DNA of 64,000 nt, from positions 4,091,961 to 4,155,960 of the forward strand of contig NC_021692.1 in assembly GCF_000247815.1 (NCBI RefSeq), given 5' to 3'. A program made the translations under genes and the position numbers. The first letter of the stretch is position 1; each line of letters begins with the position of its first letter. Under the pieces are notes generated by a model. It was not told where the DNA came from and made no database searches. It saw nothing but the letters and a program-made list of their open reading frames with translations. Of this stretch, positions 1-13,059 are shown piece after piece. Source of the DNA: Ficedula albicollis. Lineage: Eukaryota; Chordata; Aves; Passeriformes; Muscicapidae.

Positions 1-1999
1 TGCTGGGTCCCAGCCACCCCCTGGCAGAGCTGCAGGGTGGGCAGCGAGGTGGGCAGCAGCAGAGAGCCCAGGGACCTGGTGCTTCTCTTCCTCCCCATCA
101 CTTCACCTCCTCTTCCCACTCTGTTCCCTGAGTTTTCCACAGTGCTCACTGGTCACTTGCTCTGTGTGGCAGAGACACGCACAGGATCAGTGGGAGGCTC
201 AGCACCAGCAGATCTTTGTCACCAAACCTCCACTCCCTGCAAGCCCAGAGTGTGTCACCTTTTCAGACACACAAAATCAATGCTGTCCTACATCCCAAAA
301 CCTTTAAACACCAGGCAGGCAATTTGTCTTTGCTGATGGTGGCTGAGCATTGAAAGGAGCCCGGCCAGATTAAATAAACCAGCAATAACAATTTGAGGTC
401 ATTTTCATCATATTAATGAGTTTCCTGCCTATGGTACAAAGGAGTCCAGGAGATGGGCTTGGACCAGCTCCACAATTGCATTGCTTTACTGTTGAGAAGC
501 TGGTTTTGGTGATCATTGCAACAGACTGGGAGTGATGGGAGAGGAGTCAGTGATGGGTCTGGGCACACACAGCATCTTTGGGTCCTGCCAGGGATGGCAC
601 AGCTGGGTGGGGACATGATGTGGCCTCTGTGGCTGTTCCTCTCCTCAGTCTAAGAGTCAGTGGGAGGAGAAGAATTTGACACTTGGCTTTTCCCCCCTCC
701 TTTTAATCAAGAAGTAAACAGAGTCAGAGCTTTACGAGTCTGTTTGAGTGTTTCAGTGCCAAGATGCAGCTCAGTATTTTCCAAGAGGTTTGGATAAGGA
801 GCTCTGTGATTATGCACACAGCTCACCTCCCTCCTCTTCCCCTGAACTGAGGGGAAAGGTGGGGAGGAGCTGAAAGTCTGAGTATTCCTTAGAAACAGAA
901 AGCAAATTTGAGATAGCATGAAAAACATCATTTGACATATCTGAAAGCCTTTTGTAAGCACTTTCCAGGAATATTTTATGGCCTCAGCTTCATTAGTAGC
1001 AATACCTGCAGGAAGGCTCCTCTCAGCATGAGCGCTCAGTGTTCAGCGCTTGCAAATGTTGTATCACAGATTCTGCTGTAAAACACACAACGTGTGCTGT
1101 GAGATAACTCCCATCAAGAGTGGGAAGAGCTGCGTGTGGCTTGTGGGATTCCCCAGCTTCACCAGGCTGTGAAACCCCTCAAAACTCCCCACCAAGGGCA
1201 GCCTCAGAGCTGGGGTTGTTTGCAGAAGGGGTGTTGCTGTAGCCCTGCAGAGTGGCATTTGCACGGAGCAAAGGGCAGCTCATGGCTTCTGGGGGTGGAA
1301 AAGGCACTCTGCTATGGCAGAAAACTGGGAATAGCTGTGGCTATTCCACTGCTGGCTTCTTACCACCGGCTCATGAAGAGCAAGAAAAATAAAACTCACC
1401 AAATATGTGGCTGCTTGCAGGGGTTTAATTGAAGTGTACCAGCAGAGGCTGCCTGGGGCTGAGTGGCATGACAATGGGAGGCCAGTGCTCCCTCTGCCTG
1501 GTGAGGACCTGGGTCCCAGCCCTTCCCCAGCTCCCTGGGCAATTTGTCCTCAAGGTTTTCCTTCTTCAGCACATTGCCAAGAGAGACAGTGACAGATACA
1601 GGAGAAGAGCTCCACATAACCTCGATTACCCAAGGATAATGAGGCCCAGTGCACCCACATGCTATCAGTAATATTTGTATCTATTCAGCTTTTTCAGTGC
1701 TAGAGGTAACCATTTATATCCATTAAAACAGACAATGGATGGCGAGCGGAGCTCAGCTCTGGCTGCCTCTTGATGGGCAGCATCCATCACACCTCGTGTC
1801 CTCAGAGATCTCCTACACAGCTCCTGGTGGTGCTGGGCTCTGCCAATGTCACAACACCCTGGAGAGCTGCTGTGACACGCCAGCTTTGAGGCCATGCCCG
1901 TATGTGAGCATCCCCATCCTGCCCAGCTCGTGCCCTGTGGAGTCACCACTGTCCCACTGTTGGAGTCAGTGAGTCAGGGGTCTCTCTGAATTTTTCAGA
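1..1999. other. Unique noncoding sequence
   Basis: No exon, RNA gene or repeat family is recognisable here. Open frames are all under 100 codons, overlap one another on both strands and show no known domain. Composition is mixed, with short AT-rich patches near 360-420 and 1670-1740. Confidence 0.6.
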
Positions 2000-2365
2000 G
2001 ACAAATCAGAATGCAGGGATTGAATTAAAGCCTTTAGTTGCATGGAAGTATATTAAGCCGCTCACACATAAAGTAGATGTTTAAGTAGAAGTAAGTCAGT
2101 AAGTTTTAGGGTGAGCTCTAATGCTTTTAGTAAGCGAAAGGTTTCAAATGCCAAAGTTGCAGTGCGAGTTCTAGTGAAGGTTGAAGAACATGCTGATGTT
2201 TTCAGCAGAGGCTCCAGGACCGTGGTTGTAGACAGCACTTAGACATAACAGAGCTATAGTAAGAATATTGCTGACATTTTTCAGATAGAACAAGATAGGT
2301 TGTATGAGTAATCTATACATAACCTAGCATGTTAAGAAACTAGAATTCATTAGTGTCTTCCCCTT
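2000..2365. other. AT-rich block, possibly a degraded LTR or other old repeat
   Basis: This block differs from its GC-richer neighbours. It is rich in AAGTAAGT-, TTAAGTAG- and TTTTAG-like words and reads like the U3 part of an old bird retroviral LTR. I could not find both termini or a target-site duplication. A conserved or merely AT-rich unique segment is equally possible. Confidence 0.25.
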
Positions 2366-3599
2366 TGCAAGTCTCTTCCCTGTCGTGGTACAGCCCGAGC
2401 TGCTGGCTCCCACATCCCATCCCGTTCGCTATCCCAGCGGCGGCGGAGCTGGGGGACGGCAATAACGGCCACACGCCTGAAAGGGACACTGCTCTCCTCC
2501 AGGAGAAGGTAATTGCTTCAGCAGAAGAAATTAAGCATCATAATGAAACGACCATAAAAAGAGGCCTGGATCACAAACACGGCAGATGTTGCACCCAGCC
2601 CAGCGCAGGGACTGCGACTGTGCCAACGCCGCTGTGGCTCCAGGGTTCCCTTGGAGGGTTTGGATGGAACCACGCCGTAAACTTGCCCCTTTCTGCCTTC
2701 ACAAGCTTCTCAACTTTCTCCTAATTTCCAGTGTCTTGGCTGCCTTTTTCTTGGCTTTATTTCCATGCTTCAAAAGTGTGTGTGAGGGGCTCAGCAGCGC
2801 TGTGTGCAGATTTAAAGCCTGCACTGAGTCTCCCAAACCTGGGAAGGGAGGAGACATCCTTTTCTAGAGAAGCCACACATACCTGAACCTCAGTTTTGAG
2901 TGCAGCAGGACAGATCACTTCACTGAAATGGGCAAAAGCATAAAAGATGTATGAAGGCTGTTTTATCAGCTGGAGCCTTGCAGCAATCTGAACTGGGACT
3001 GGGTGGCTATGGCTTCCTCTTTTCCCTTTTCTCTCCAAAGTGCACAAAGCCCTGCCCAAAACATCTTCCTATTCTTCCCAGCCTGCGTTTTCTTCCTCAA
3101 CCTGCCACTCCTGCTGGGATGCTGCTGTAACCATTGCCCCCACCTCACCAGCTCCAAGCAAGTGAGTTTTGTTCACTCCAGAGGTGCCCTCGAGAAAGGG
3201 CCAGCAGTCCCTTCACTGCTGGGAATGCGCTGGAGAAGCAGCTTGCCCATTCATCATCTCCTTGGACATTACAAGAGAATCTGTCCACTTAAAACAGGAT
3301 TATTTCTGGGTGGCAAACTGCAAAGTTAATTTGGCTCTAATCCCTTTAAACAGAACCAGTAATTGGAGTGATAATGACTCTCCTGGAGGGCTCTCCTTAG
3401 CAGGGCACAGGTCTGCGGGCAGATGAGGCTGACCTCCTGTCTGGTACAGTGGGGACAGCATGGGCACGGCCCTGGGGAGGGCACCAGGAGGAGCAAATCC
3501 CCTCCACAAGGGGCCACAGCACCGGGTTGGGACCCCCAGGCACCCCCAGAGCAGCAGGACCCTCCTGCCTGCCCCATGTCCCTGGCTGCCTGCTTCCAG
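2366..3599. other. Unique noncoding sequence
   Basis: A small GC-rich patch with a few CpGs lies near 2390-2480. It is too short and CpG-poor to call a CpG island. Nothing else is recognised. Confidence 0.55.
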
Positions 3600-3895
3600 A
3601 GAAAGAGCCTGAGAATAAACAGCTTTAATCATACAATCCCCACTTCCTATTGCTAATAATATTATCATCATGATATTAAGCCAGTTAATTCTTTCTCTCA
3701 ATTTATTTGCTTTTGTTTTTGTACTCCCATGTTGTAATTTTCAATTTAATTAGTTTCAGTGTTTCTGAGGGCAATAGGTCTTGGTTTATCTTTGCAGCTA
3801 ATAGTCCTAATTGTTTACCCTTTCTTTGGCAATATCTCATTAACTTTATGGGCCATCATTTCCATGGCACCTCCAGGATTAATTCCCTCACTCTT
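3600..3895. promoter_or_regulatory. Candidate conserved noncoding element
   Basis: An AT-rich, non-repetitive block contains several TAATTA/TTAATT-type homeodomain core words in a GC-richer background. It has no open frame of note and no repeat signature. The call rests on texture only, because conservation cannot be measured from one sequence. Confidence 0.3.
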
Positions 3896-6779
3896 TGAAC
3901 CATCTCCCCAAAATCTTCATGGCTTTTTGCTTCCCTAATCCTGCCTGACCTTGCCCATCCTTGTTGGCTGCTCTTGTGGCTCAGCACTGCAAGCCCCAGG
4001 GCAGCAGGTGGAGAATGGACTTTGCTGTCCAGGGAAAGCTCTGGCTCCTACTCTGACTGTGGGCAGAGCCCTGCATCTGCCAGCTGGTCACTGTGGTCAG
4101 CTCTCCTCTCTTTGTGTCCTCCCACAAGTGCTCCTGCTCCTCTAGACTGGTTTTGGTCCTTTTTTCTATCTTTAAGTCTGGACTCATCCTGCTGATAAAG
4201 GGGTCTGGATATTCCCCTCAGATTCAGTGACTGCAGAATTTCTTCCCTCTCTCAAGCAAAGGAAAAGCTGTTGGGAAACCAAGGCATTCCACCACTCTGA
4301 GGCAGCTGATGAGGTGCAGATTCATTAGCCCTCCGCTGGCTCCTCAAACAAGCTCCATGCGGCGATTTGGGAGAGGTGGCCGTGCCATTGGGCACCCCTC
4401 ACTCTGGGCAGAGCTCACAGACAGCTTCCCTACTCAGCTCCTGCCTTCAGACCCCGTTAATCACACTCCTAATGACTTTGTGTTCACAGATGAGACATTT
4501 TTGGCTGCAGAGGCGAGACACAGATGATATCTCCCATTGATTGTTCCACCTCACTTGAATGATGTGTATGAGGAAACGGATCTGAATTCTCAGCTCAAAT
4601 CATGCTTGGAGGGGTGGGCTTGGAACCTGGAGGGGCCCATCTGGCTGTAATGATTGCAGTGCCACGGGAGTTTTTCTCTGGACATTCTCAGTTCCACAGC
4701 CAGCTTCACCCTCGGGTGTCAGGGGGTGGCACAGCCTGAGCCCCCCAGGCTGGAGGGGCAAAGCAGTGCAGGCTTGCCAGGCTATGGGAGGATGCCAGGA
4801 AACTCCCTGGGTTACAGCTGCCTGCTCAGCACCAGAACATGATTTCCCATTAAGAAGACAGGGAGGGATCTGCTGGTGGCCACTGCGAGGGCACCTGAAT
4901 TATTGATTGGAGCACAGCTCCAGCTGAGGCACTGAAGGCAGCAGCTCCTCCCCAGCAAACCTCACCCAGCCTGTGGAAAATCCACTGGCCAAGCCCCCCA
5001 AGTGCTGCCTGCTCTGCACAGCCCAGGCTTCACAGGCAGAGCTCAGAGAGGGCAAAGGCCATGGCAGGGGAAAGACAGCTGGAATTGTCCCTGGCAGTCA
5101 CAGGCATTTGGATAAATGGCTTTGAGGAGCAGCTGAGGGAAGGAGAGCATTCCTAAAGCTCCTCAGCCTGTTACAGGAGGCTTTTGCTGGGGCTGAGGCT
5201 GGCACTGGCGTGCAGAGTGCACGGGGGCGAACAAATACACGTTGGTGCAACATATGGACAGACACGCAGCAAGTACAAACCAGCCATATGGGCACACGCT
5301 GCTGCCAAATTCACTTCTCCCATGCTTTCCTTTGGTTATTTTTCATCTTCCGTAGACTGCTCCAAAAGTGCTGGGTCTCCATCCTGCACATCCCAGGCCC
5401 AGCACTAACTCCCACCTTGCTTTCTGTAGGCCAATCTGAGAATTTTCTGGATGGTTCCATTCCTTAAATTTCCTTGTGTTTGCCTGCCAGCTTGCAGAGT
5501 TTCAAAAAAGGCTTCTTGAGGTTTGGTGGGTGGGCAGGCAGATCTGATCCAAATGGGGAGAGGTGGCAGTGCTGGGGAGGCACATGGAGAAAGAGCCAGA
5601 TGTGGCAGCAGAGGCTTCTGACAGGGAGCCCATGGCAAGTGGCAGCATTTCTCTAACCCCATATTGACTTTGGCTTCCAGAATCAATTTTCTTTATTAGC
5701 TGATGAATCTCCTCAAAAGACTTTCTGCACTGAGTCTAGATAAATTATTTAACCAGTAAATTCTTTCTGCTCTAGCACTGCTCCAGCACTGGGATTTCAC
5801 AGGGAAGAGTAGCAGAGAGGGGTGAAGGGCCAAGGTCACTGCCAGCAGAGCAGCAGAGCAGGAATGGGTTTGCTAATAAGTGACCAGTTGAGAGCGACTG
5901 TAAAACAGGCTATTAATAGGAAACAGGTTTTCAACAAAATGCTGGGATTAGCAGTGAATACAAAGAGCAAGTCATGGGAGACTATAACCTTAATTATTCA
6001 TGCAAGCAAATTGCTGTGGATGGAGGGAGAGCATAGTGCTGATGTGGGCAGGAGCAGGCAGCAGATGTGAGGCGGGTTGTCACCTGCCCTGGATGAGCTG
6101 CACCCATGGGATGAGACGCTCCAGCCTCCACGGGGACACAGGGATGTGCAGTGTCCATGTGGTGTAAGGCTGCTGCACGTGGGAGGACGAGCTCTGTGGA
6201 TTTTGGGACCCTGACTGCCTGCTCGGGCATTGTGGTTGCAGCTCTGTGAGCACCTGGATAATCACCTGGTGAGAGCTGGCATGGGAGGGGTGCTCTGCCC
6301 TGCTGCCCTGCCTCCCCCAAGGCCTGCTGTGAGTGTCTCATTTGCTGTGTAAAATCAGGCTTCACACGCTTGTCAGGGCCGGGCAGCTTCAAGGCCAACA
6401 CTAACTGATGAGCCACAGAGCAAGAAATAATTCTGCCTGCAAGAATAATGCAGGCTCACGAGGTCAGAGTATTCCAACATATTTATAGCCGGTAAAGAAA
6501 ATGATTGTGTTAAACGGCAGCTGAAGTACACGGGGACCCAGCCAGAGCTGCTGTCTGTGGCCGTTTGTTTTCTTACTGGTAGCACAATTATGCAGCTCAG
6601 GATTGGCAGCCCGAGGACTTCACAGCAATCCCTCTCAGCAGCCACTTTGGGGATCAAAAGGCGAGTGTGTGTTTCCTGCAGAACGAAGCTGCACGTCCCA
6701 GGCTGAGCTGGGGCTTGTGAGGCATTGGCAGGTGCAAGGCAGTGGTGGTGCTGAGCAGAGGAGTAGTGGGGTCCTGCAG
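3896..6779. other. Unique noncoding sequence
   Basis: Mixed-composition DNA with no recognised exon or repeat. Overlapping short frames on both strands reflect low stop-codon density. The segment 6420-6600 is somewhat AT-richer and may be conserved, but I see no diagnostic motif. Confidence 0.55.
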
Positions 6780-7172
6780 GTGTGCATCCCCCTTGTGCAT
6801 CCCCTAGTGCATCCCCTGTGTGCATCCCCCTTGTGCATCCCCTAGTGCATCCCCTGTGTGTATCCCCCTGTGTTATCCCCTAGTGCATCCCCTGTGTGTA
6901 TCCCCCTGTGTGCATCCCCCTTGTGCATCCCCTGTGTGCATCCCCTGTGTGCATCCCCCTTGTGCATCCCCTGGTGCATCCCCCTTGTGCATCCCCCCTG
7001 GTGCATCCCCCTTGTGCATCCACTGTGTGCATTCCCCTGTATGCATCTCCTGTGTGCATCCCCTGTGTGCATCCCCCTCATGCATTCCCCTTGTGCATCC
7101 CCCTTGTTCATCCCCCTGTGTGCATCCCCTGTGTGCATCCCACCTTGTGCATCCCCACTCATGCATCCCCCC
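6780..7172. repeat. Minisatellite of TGTGCATCCCC units
   Basis: About 30 units of 11-14 bp follow the pattern TGTGCATCCCC, with variation in the number of C and in the linker (TG, TT, TA or CT). At the left end a composite of three units, about 38-39 bp, is repeated, so there is limited higher-order structure. The C-rich strand is the + strand. Open frames across it are compositional and not genes. Confidence 0.95.
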
Positions 7173-9239
7173 ATTTTCCATCACCAAGCAGAAACACAAT
7201 TCCCAGGATGGGCAGAGGGACTCAGAGTTCCTCACTGCCTGTCTCCTTATGGAAGCCACACCGAGATGAGTTCGACCTGGTTCCAATAATCAGCTATAAA
7301 TAGCAAACTCAATTAAGGCAACCAAACAAAGGCGATGATGGATACCTGCTCTGGAGGCCCTGGGGGACGGGGGGCAGGGAGTCTGGGTTTTGCTTGTGCA
7401 AACATCAAGTTTTTATGTAAATCTACCAGCAGTGGGTTAGACACAGGACAGAGGGGACCAGGAGGCCACACACCAACCACACACACACAAAAAGCAAAGT
7501 GGAAAGCATCCATCCCAACAGGGCTAAAGTGCCTGCCCTGAGCATCACCCACTGGGTCACAGTTCAACTCCAGCTCCTCTTCCTCTCTCACCACTGGCTG
7601 TGCCAGCCTGTGGATCACCTGGGATCAGAGCTTTGCTGTCTGTGTAAGCAGCCTGGTAGCTCAGCTAAGGAGCACACAGGTACCAGTTCTTGGACCCTGG
7701 TGTGCAGGGAACACAGGCACAGCCCCAGCAGCCCCAGCAATGAGTGGCTGAGAGGTGGGAGCTTGGCTGGGTCCCTCTCATCCCACCAGCACACCCTGGC
7801 CACTCTTCAGGGAGCTCATCAGAGTTCCCATTATCCCCACAGCAGCTGGGGTTTGGAAGCACCAGGAGCTGAGCGGATAAATTTAAAGTACACACAACTC
7901 ACAGTGTGTACATCAACCCCAATTTATTCAGAATGAGCAGCTCAGACACGCTTGTAGCAGCTTCGAGAGCATGTTTATCAGCCAGGCTACTTGGGAGATC
8001 ATTGCCATTGATTGCCATGTCATTGTCACTCCTGGGGCACAACGGGAGGCCGGGGGAGTGAGATGGCATTGTTGGCAGGAACCAGCGAGGTGGGGAGCTG
8101 ATTTCCCAGGAGAAAAGGTGTGCCTGGGTCAGGCAGAGCTGCAATGCTCCCTGGTGCTCTGAGCTGCCTCATAGGGAGGACAGACCCCAAAAATATTTGA
8201 GCTCTGGAGACCCAGAAATGACTGCATGCCTGGCCAAAAGTATTTGTTTTTTATTGCTATTTATGTATGGATTGCTGTAGTGCCATCTTTAAGGGGGGGT
8301 TTAAAAGGAAAGGAGAAAATCCCACCTGATGGCAGCAGAAACAGAACAAGCGCTCTGCAGAAGGCAAAGGTGAGCTGAGGACTGCAAAAATCTCTCCCCC
8401 AAAGGAATTAAAGAGCTCAGTAGGCTGAGCTTATTAGAAAGAGCAGGAGGGACAGTTGGCCCCCTGGCACGGAAGGCACAGCCCTGCAGGGCTGCCAGGG
8501 GAGCACAAAGAGAGCCAAAGGATGGGACTCCCCAGTTCAAAAGCAAGGCCTTAGCTCCCAATAGCACAACAGGCTGTTAATGATGCTGAGGGGAATGATG
8601 GGCAGCCCCAGCCCGAGCAGGACTCTTTCAGCTCTCCTGACAGCAGAGCTGGGAGGGAGGGCTCAGCCAGGAATCAGGGAAGGCACTGGTCAGAACAAGA
8701 TGCTGTGGGTGCCGCTTATAGCCAGAAAGGATCAGCCACTGAAAAGCCCAGAGCCCTTTAATCTTTACTCAGATTCCTCATTCCTAATCCTGACCTTTTG
8801 GGAGCAGCTGTGGACCAGCAGATCTCCAAGGACTGGATCACGCAGGTCACTCTTGCTGTCCTCTTTTTGGGACACCAGCAGGTTGAAGCCAGTGCTCAGC
8901 TGTCCAAAAATTAGGCTCTAAATAACCAGTCTGTCAGGGACATGGGGAAGGCAGGGTATGATGGCCTGAGTGGGATTGTGGCCAGAGCAGCCTGGCAGCA
9001 ATTCCTCGCTGGTGGAGCAGCAGGAGGAGAGACCCCTGAGAAACGAATGGAGCTGCAATTCCTCCTGGTGAAACTCACACCAAAATGACTCGGTTTGTAG
9101 TCGCCATGGGCTCTGGCTTGTTTGCCTGTTTGCTCTCTGCTCATCGCATTTCCAGCTGCCCTTGTGTGTATTTGCACTTTGCAGGCTTTAATTGGGACGG
9201 CTGAGCAAAGCCCGACCGCAGCCGGCGATGCTGCGGTGA
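7173..9239. other. Unique noncoding sequence
   Basis: No recognised gene or repeat family. A short CA run lies near 7478-7490. A perfect inverted repeat of 8 bp (GTACACAC / GTGTGTAC) with an 8-nt spacer lies at 7888-7911 and is probably chance. The segment 8400-8700 is purine-rich. Confidence 0.55.
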
Positions 9240-9355
9240 TAAGTAACAGGAGGCACAAATTAGAACAAATAAATCTGAATCCAATTCAATTCCTTGTGCA
9301 ATCAGCAAGATCAACACGTCAAATTGTGGGCACTATAAATTAAAAGCTGCCAGGG
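9240..9355. promoter_or_regulatory. Candidate conserved noncoding element
   Basis: A short AT-rich, repeat-free block between GC-richer flanks carries AACAAATAAATC-like and CTATAAATTAAA-like words. It resembles a vertebrate conserved noncoding element in texture only. Confidence 0.25.
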
Positions 9356-10269
9356 AGACAGTGGAAGGCGCTGCCTGGCTGCTGTGGCTGCCGTTCAAAA
9401 GGCTTTTCTTTTCAGCAGAGCGAGCGAGAGCCTGTGAGATGAACAGCAGGGTCTTCCCTCCGCTGCCAGGAAGGCTTTTTGCCACCAGAAAATTTCTTTC
9501 AGCAGATATGAAAAGCCTGTGCTGCAGGTCAGTGAAGGTGGGTTTGTGCTGCTGAGGGAGGCCCAGGGTGGGCTGTGCAGGGTGAGTGTGGCACTGGTCT
9601 CCTTCCTGCATCATCACTGGCTGGCTTTAGCCCATTTCCCTTTCAATAAACAGGTGTGCACAGGTCAGCTCTGCTGTGGAGCTCCAGAGGTTGTTGATTT
9701 TCCCCTGAGCATCACATCCCAGGGCGTCCTGCATAGAGCAGGAGCAGGTGGGAGGGAATCTCACCCCTGATTCAGAAATTAAGGCTTCTCTGGTAGATTA
9801 GTGCACTTCAAAGGATGAAAATGTTCCAAAAGACTGTGAAAAAAATTCAAATCAGTGTATTGCAAAGGACACACAGGCAGATAAACACCCAGGAGGCTCG
9901 CAGGTGCGCTTGGTACCACGGCATTTTTCACATCCCTTTGGCTGTTACCTGGTTCTGTTTGATCCATGAAACTTCCTCTGCTGCAGGGCCCAAAGCAAGT
10001 GGCACATGGGGAGGAGGGGTAGAACACACCTGGAGGATAAGCAGAGCTGTCACTTGCTGAGAGCTGTGCCTACCTCTGTGCCACGAGCACTTCCCTGGTC
10101 ATTGTTTCCGTGCCCACCATGCGCCGCTGGCTTTTTCACCTCCCAGCTGCCATCTGAGTTTTACTGGATTCTTGTGTTTAAAATTACAGGCAGGTCCTTG
10201 GAACTGGCATTGGCTGTTTTAAAGATGTGCTGCATCTTCGCGTGTCACGCCAGCACGAGCCAGGCACAT
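9356..10269. other. Unique noncoding sequence
   Basis: No exon or repeat family is recognised. Frames are short and overlap on both strands. Confidence 0.5.
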
Positions 10270-10440
10270 TAGAAGCTGCTGGATAATAGGCAATTACTGC
10301 TCTTAAACAGACGAGGCATTCACGAGCGGAATGGGCTGCATCTTAAATCATCCATAAATCCTCTAATAGTGCTTCTATTAATACCTGCTTTCTGGCACAT
10401 TCCTAATGATTGCTTTCCTTATCAAAGCACTGCTTTTCCT
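10270..10440. promoter_or_regulatory. Candidate conserved noncoding element
   Basis: A repeat-free AT-rich block has words such as GGCAATTAC, CCATAAATC and CTATTAATA, which fit homeodomain or caudal-type sites. Conservation is inferred from texture and not measured. Confidence 0.3.
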
Positions 10441-11358
10441 TGGCTTCTGGGGAGAGGAGGTGAAGGCAGGAGACAGTGTGGAGCTCTGTGAGGGAAGCCC
10501 AGGCTGGTGTTGGCTGCATCATCCCAGGCAATGGCACAGCTGTGCCACACTGGAGGGATGCCCCCAGACCAGGGGTGTGCAGAAGTGGGCAGGCGGGGTG
10601 AGGGAAGCTCTGCTTCCACCCCACAGGCATCATCCTCCTCCCACAGCATTGCTGGAATCTCCCCTTCCCCACCTTTCTGTCGGGCACCTCAGCTCTGCCT
10701 TCCCCATGCTGCCGCTGCGCAGGCAGCACCTTTTGGAAGAGGACGAAGCTTTAAGGCCAAGAGAATCTCCCTGGTGCTCTGGCTGTTGTCAGAGGGCACC
10801 CTGGAGTTGGATTCTGCGTGGACACGGCTGCAGCCAGCGCTCGTCCTCCCCGCTGAACCATCACACACTCCAGAGGACGAGCCCGTGCAATTCACGTCTC
10901 ATTAAAGTTTTTTGAAATATTATCCATTTCTCCTTCCCTGCGTTTCCCCGCTATTAAGCTGAAATCGTGTTTCCTTCAGAGAATTCGAGTCATTTGTTAC
11001 CATAACAACTCTCCATCCTGAGCGTGGCAACGCTCCCCTCCCTGAAAAGCGCGTTTGCCCGGGTGCGGGGAGGGCCCCTGGTGCAGGCAGGACCCCCAGC
11101 ACTGCTGTGGTTCCGTGGTTGCCAGGCTTCCACATGGTCATTTATGACCTGGCTCTGAGCTTTGGAGGATTTGAGCTGGCACTGCCGGCACAGAGCCCCA
11201 CAGGCAGCATGTCCTTGGCAGGGGTAGGTCAACATCTACACCTGCCCCAATCACTGTGTCTCCATGGCATGAGACTCTTCATTTCAGGTGGTTTAAATTA
11301 TTTTTTCCCTTTTCCCAAAAGCTGACTCCAAAGGAAAAGCACGGCTCCAAGAACCTCC
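10441..11358. other. Unique noncoding sequence
   Basis: GC-richer DNA with overlapping open frames of up to 169 codons on both strands. None shows a recognisable domain. The frames are explained by low stop-codon density. Confidence 0.5.
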
Positions 11359-12285
11359 GCCAGAGTATAACTCTGCATGTTCATGAGAAAATCAAACATG
11401 AGAGATGAAGCTGCTAAATTGGATTCACTTCCATGCATCAAAATAGCCCCTGGAAGCTCAGTCCATGGAAAAAGTGGGATTTTTCAGAAATGAGAGTAAC
11501 TTTTTCAGGTACTGCCTTTTGGAAATTCCCCATCCTGTTACTGGTTCTTTGCTGTGCCAGAGTATAACTCTGCATGTTCATGAGAAAATCAAACATGAGA
11601 GATGAAGCTGCTAAATTGGATTCACTTCCATGCATCAAAATAGCCCCTGGAAGCTCAGTCCATGGAAAAAGTGGGATTTTTCAGAAATGAGAGTAACTTT
11701 TTCAGGTACTGCCTTTTGGAAATTCCCCATCCTGTTACTGGTTCTTTGCTGTGCCAGAGTATAACTCTGCATGTTCATGAGAAAATCAAACATGAGAGAT
11801 GAAGCTGCTAAATTGGATTCACTTCCATGCATCAAAATAGCCCCTGGAAGCTCAGTCCATGGAAAAAGTGGGATTTTTCAGAAATGAGAGTAACTTTTTC
11901 AGGTACTGCCTTTTGGAAATTCCCCATCCTATTACTGGTTCTTTGCTGTGCCAGGGTATAACTCTGCATGTTCATGAGAAAATCAAACATGAGAGATGAA
12001 GCTGCTAAATTAGATTCACTTCCATACATCAAAATAGCTCCTGGAAGCTCAGTCCATGGAAAAAGTGGGATTTTTCAGAAATGAGAGTAACTTTTTCAGG
12101 TACTGCCTTTTGGAAATTCCCCATCCTGTTACTGGTTCTTTGCTGTGCCAGAGTATAACTCTGCATGTTCATGAGAAAATCAAACATGAGAGATGAAGCT
12201 GCTAAATTGGATTCACTTCCATGCATCAAAATAGCCCCTGGAAGCTCAGTCCATGGAAAAAGTGGGATTTTTCAGAAATGAGAGT
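11359..12285. repeat. Tandem array of a 197-bp unit, about 4.7 copies
   Basis: The same 197-bp unit starts at about 11359, 11556, 11753, 11950 and 12147, and the last copy is truncated. Copies differ at only a few positions. For example, the unit starting near 11950 carries G for A in its first bases and several other changes around 12012-12042. Each unit contains a short inverted repeat (CATGTT / AACATG). A 66-codon minus-strand frame recurs in each unit, but the period is not a multiple of three and nothing suggests coding. The near identity implies recent expansion or homogenisation. I do not recognise it as a named satellite. Confidence 0.97.
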
Positions 12286-13059
12286 GGTGCACAGTGTTAA
12301 TGCTCCACCTTTCTGAATCTCCCTGACACTATTCAGCTTTACTAGGTCCATAAAAGAAATTAAAATACAGTTAAAATGGATTTCTTAAATGGGCTTGTAA
12401 AAGCTTTTGATGGAAGAACCACTTTATCCTTCTAACTTTTTTATGACATCTATTCCCACTTTTCCTTTCACTATGAACTTTTAATGACTTTGGAGTTTTT
12501 TTACAAACCGACTCGTTTGTAATTCCCTGCAGACACCTTTACACCGTGGTGTAAATCCTGTGGCACAGCCAGACCTCAGACACACAGTTAGGACAGATCA
12601 CCCAGGATCCTGTGCCAGGATATCCAGGGTCTTGCTCTTCACGCTGCTCCTGCCAGGAGAGCTCAGGATTGACCATCAGACGCCACCAAAAATGCAAAAT
12701 ATTGGTATTATGATATTACCAAACTACACCATGTGTTGCTAAATTAATCTTAATGTCGATGTGACGACGATGATGATGATGATGATTGGGATGTTGGCCA
12801 TTGCCTCTCTCCAGCTGTGGCTGGGTGGAGCGTCAAGGAGGTGACAGATCCTCAGTGGTGCCAGGGGACAGGAAGGGTTCAGGGCTGTGGTGCCACCCAT
12901 CATCTCTCCCATCCAGGCAGGAGACATGGTCCAGCTGCTCAATGCCACAGCGCTGAAATAAAGATGATTAAGGAGATATTCCAGCCTCTTCTTTTCTCCC
13001 TCTTCTCAGTAAATGTCATGCTTCAGGGGAGTATAGCCAAGAAAAGTTCAAAGTAATAA
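12286..13059. other. Unique sequence with a short GAT microsatellite
   Basis: An AT-rich segment (12290-12530) follows the satellite array. A short GAT/GAC trinucleotide run lies at about 12764-12787. No gene is recognised. Confidence 0.55.

Noticed and set aside
7888..7911. Perfect 8-bp inverted repeat GTACACAC/GTGTGTAC
   Set aside because: Isolated, short, and built from CA/TG dinucleotides. Probably chance.
11438..12229. Four repeated 66-codon minus-strand frames
   Set aside because: They are copies of one frame in the 197-bp tandem unit. The unit length is not a multiple of three and the product has no recognisable features.
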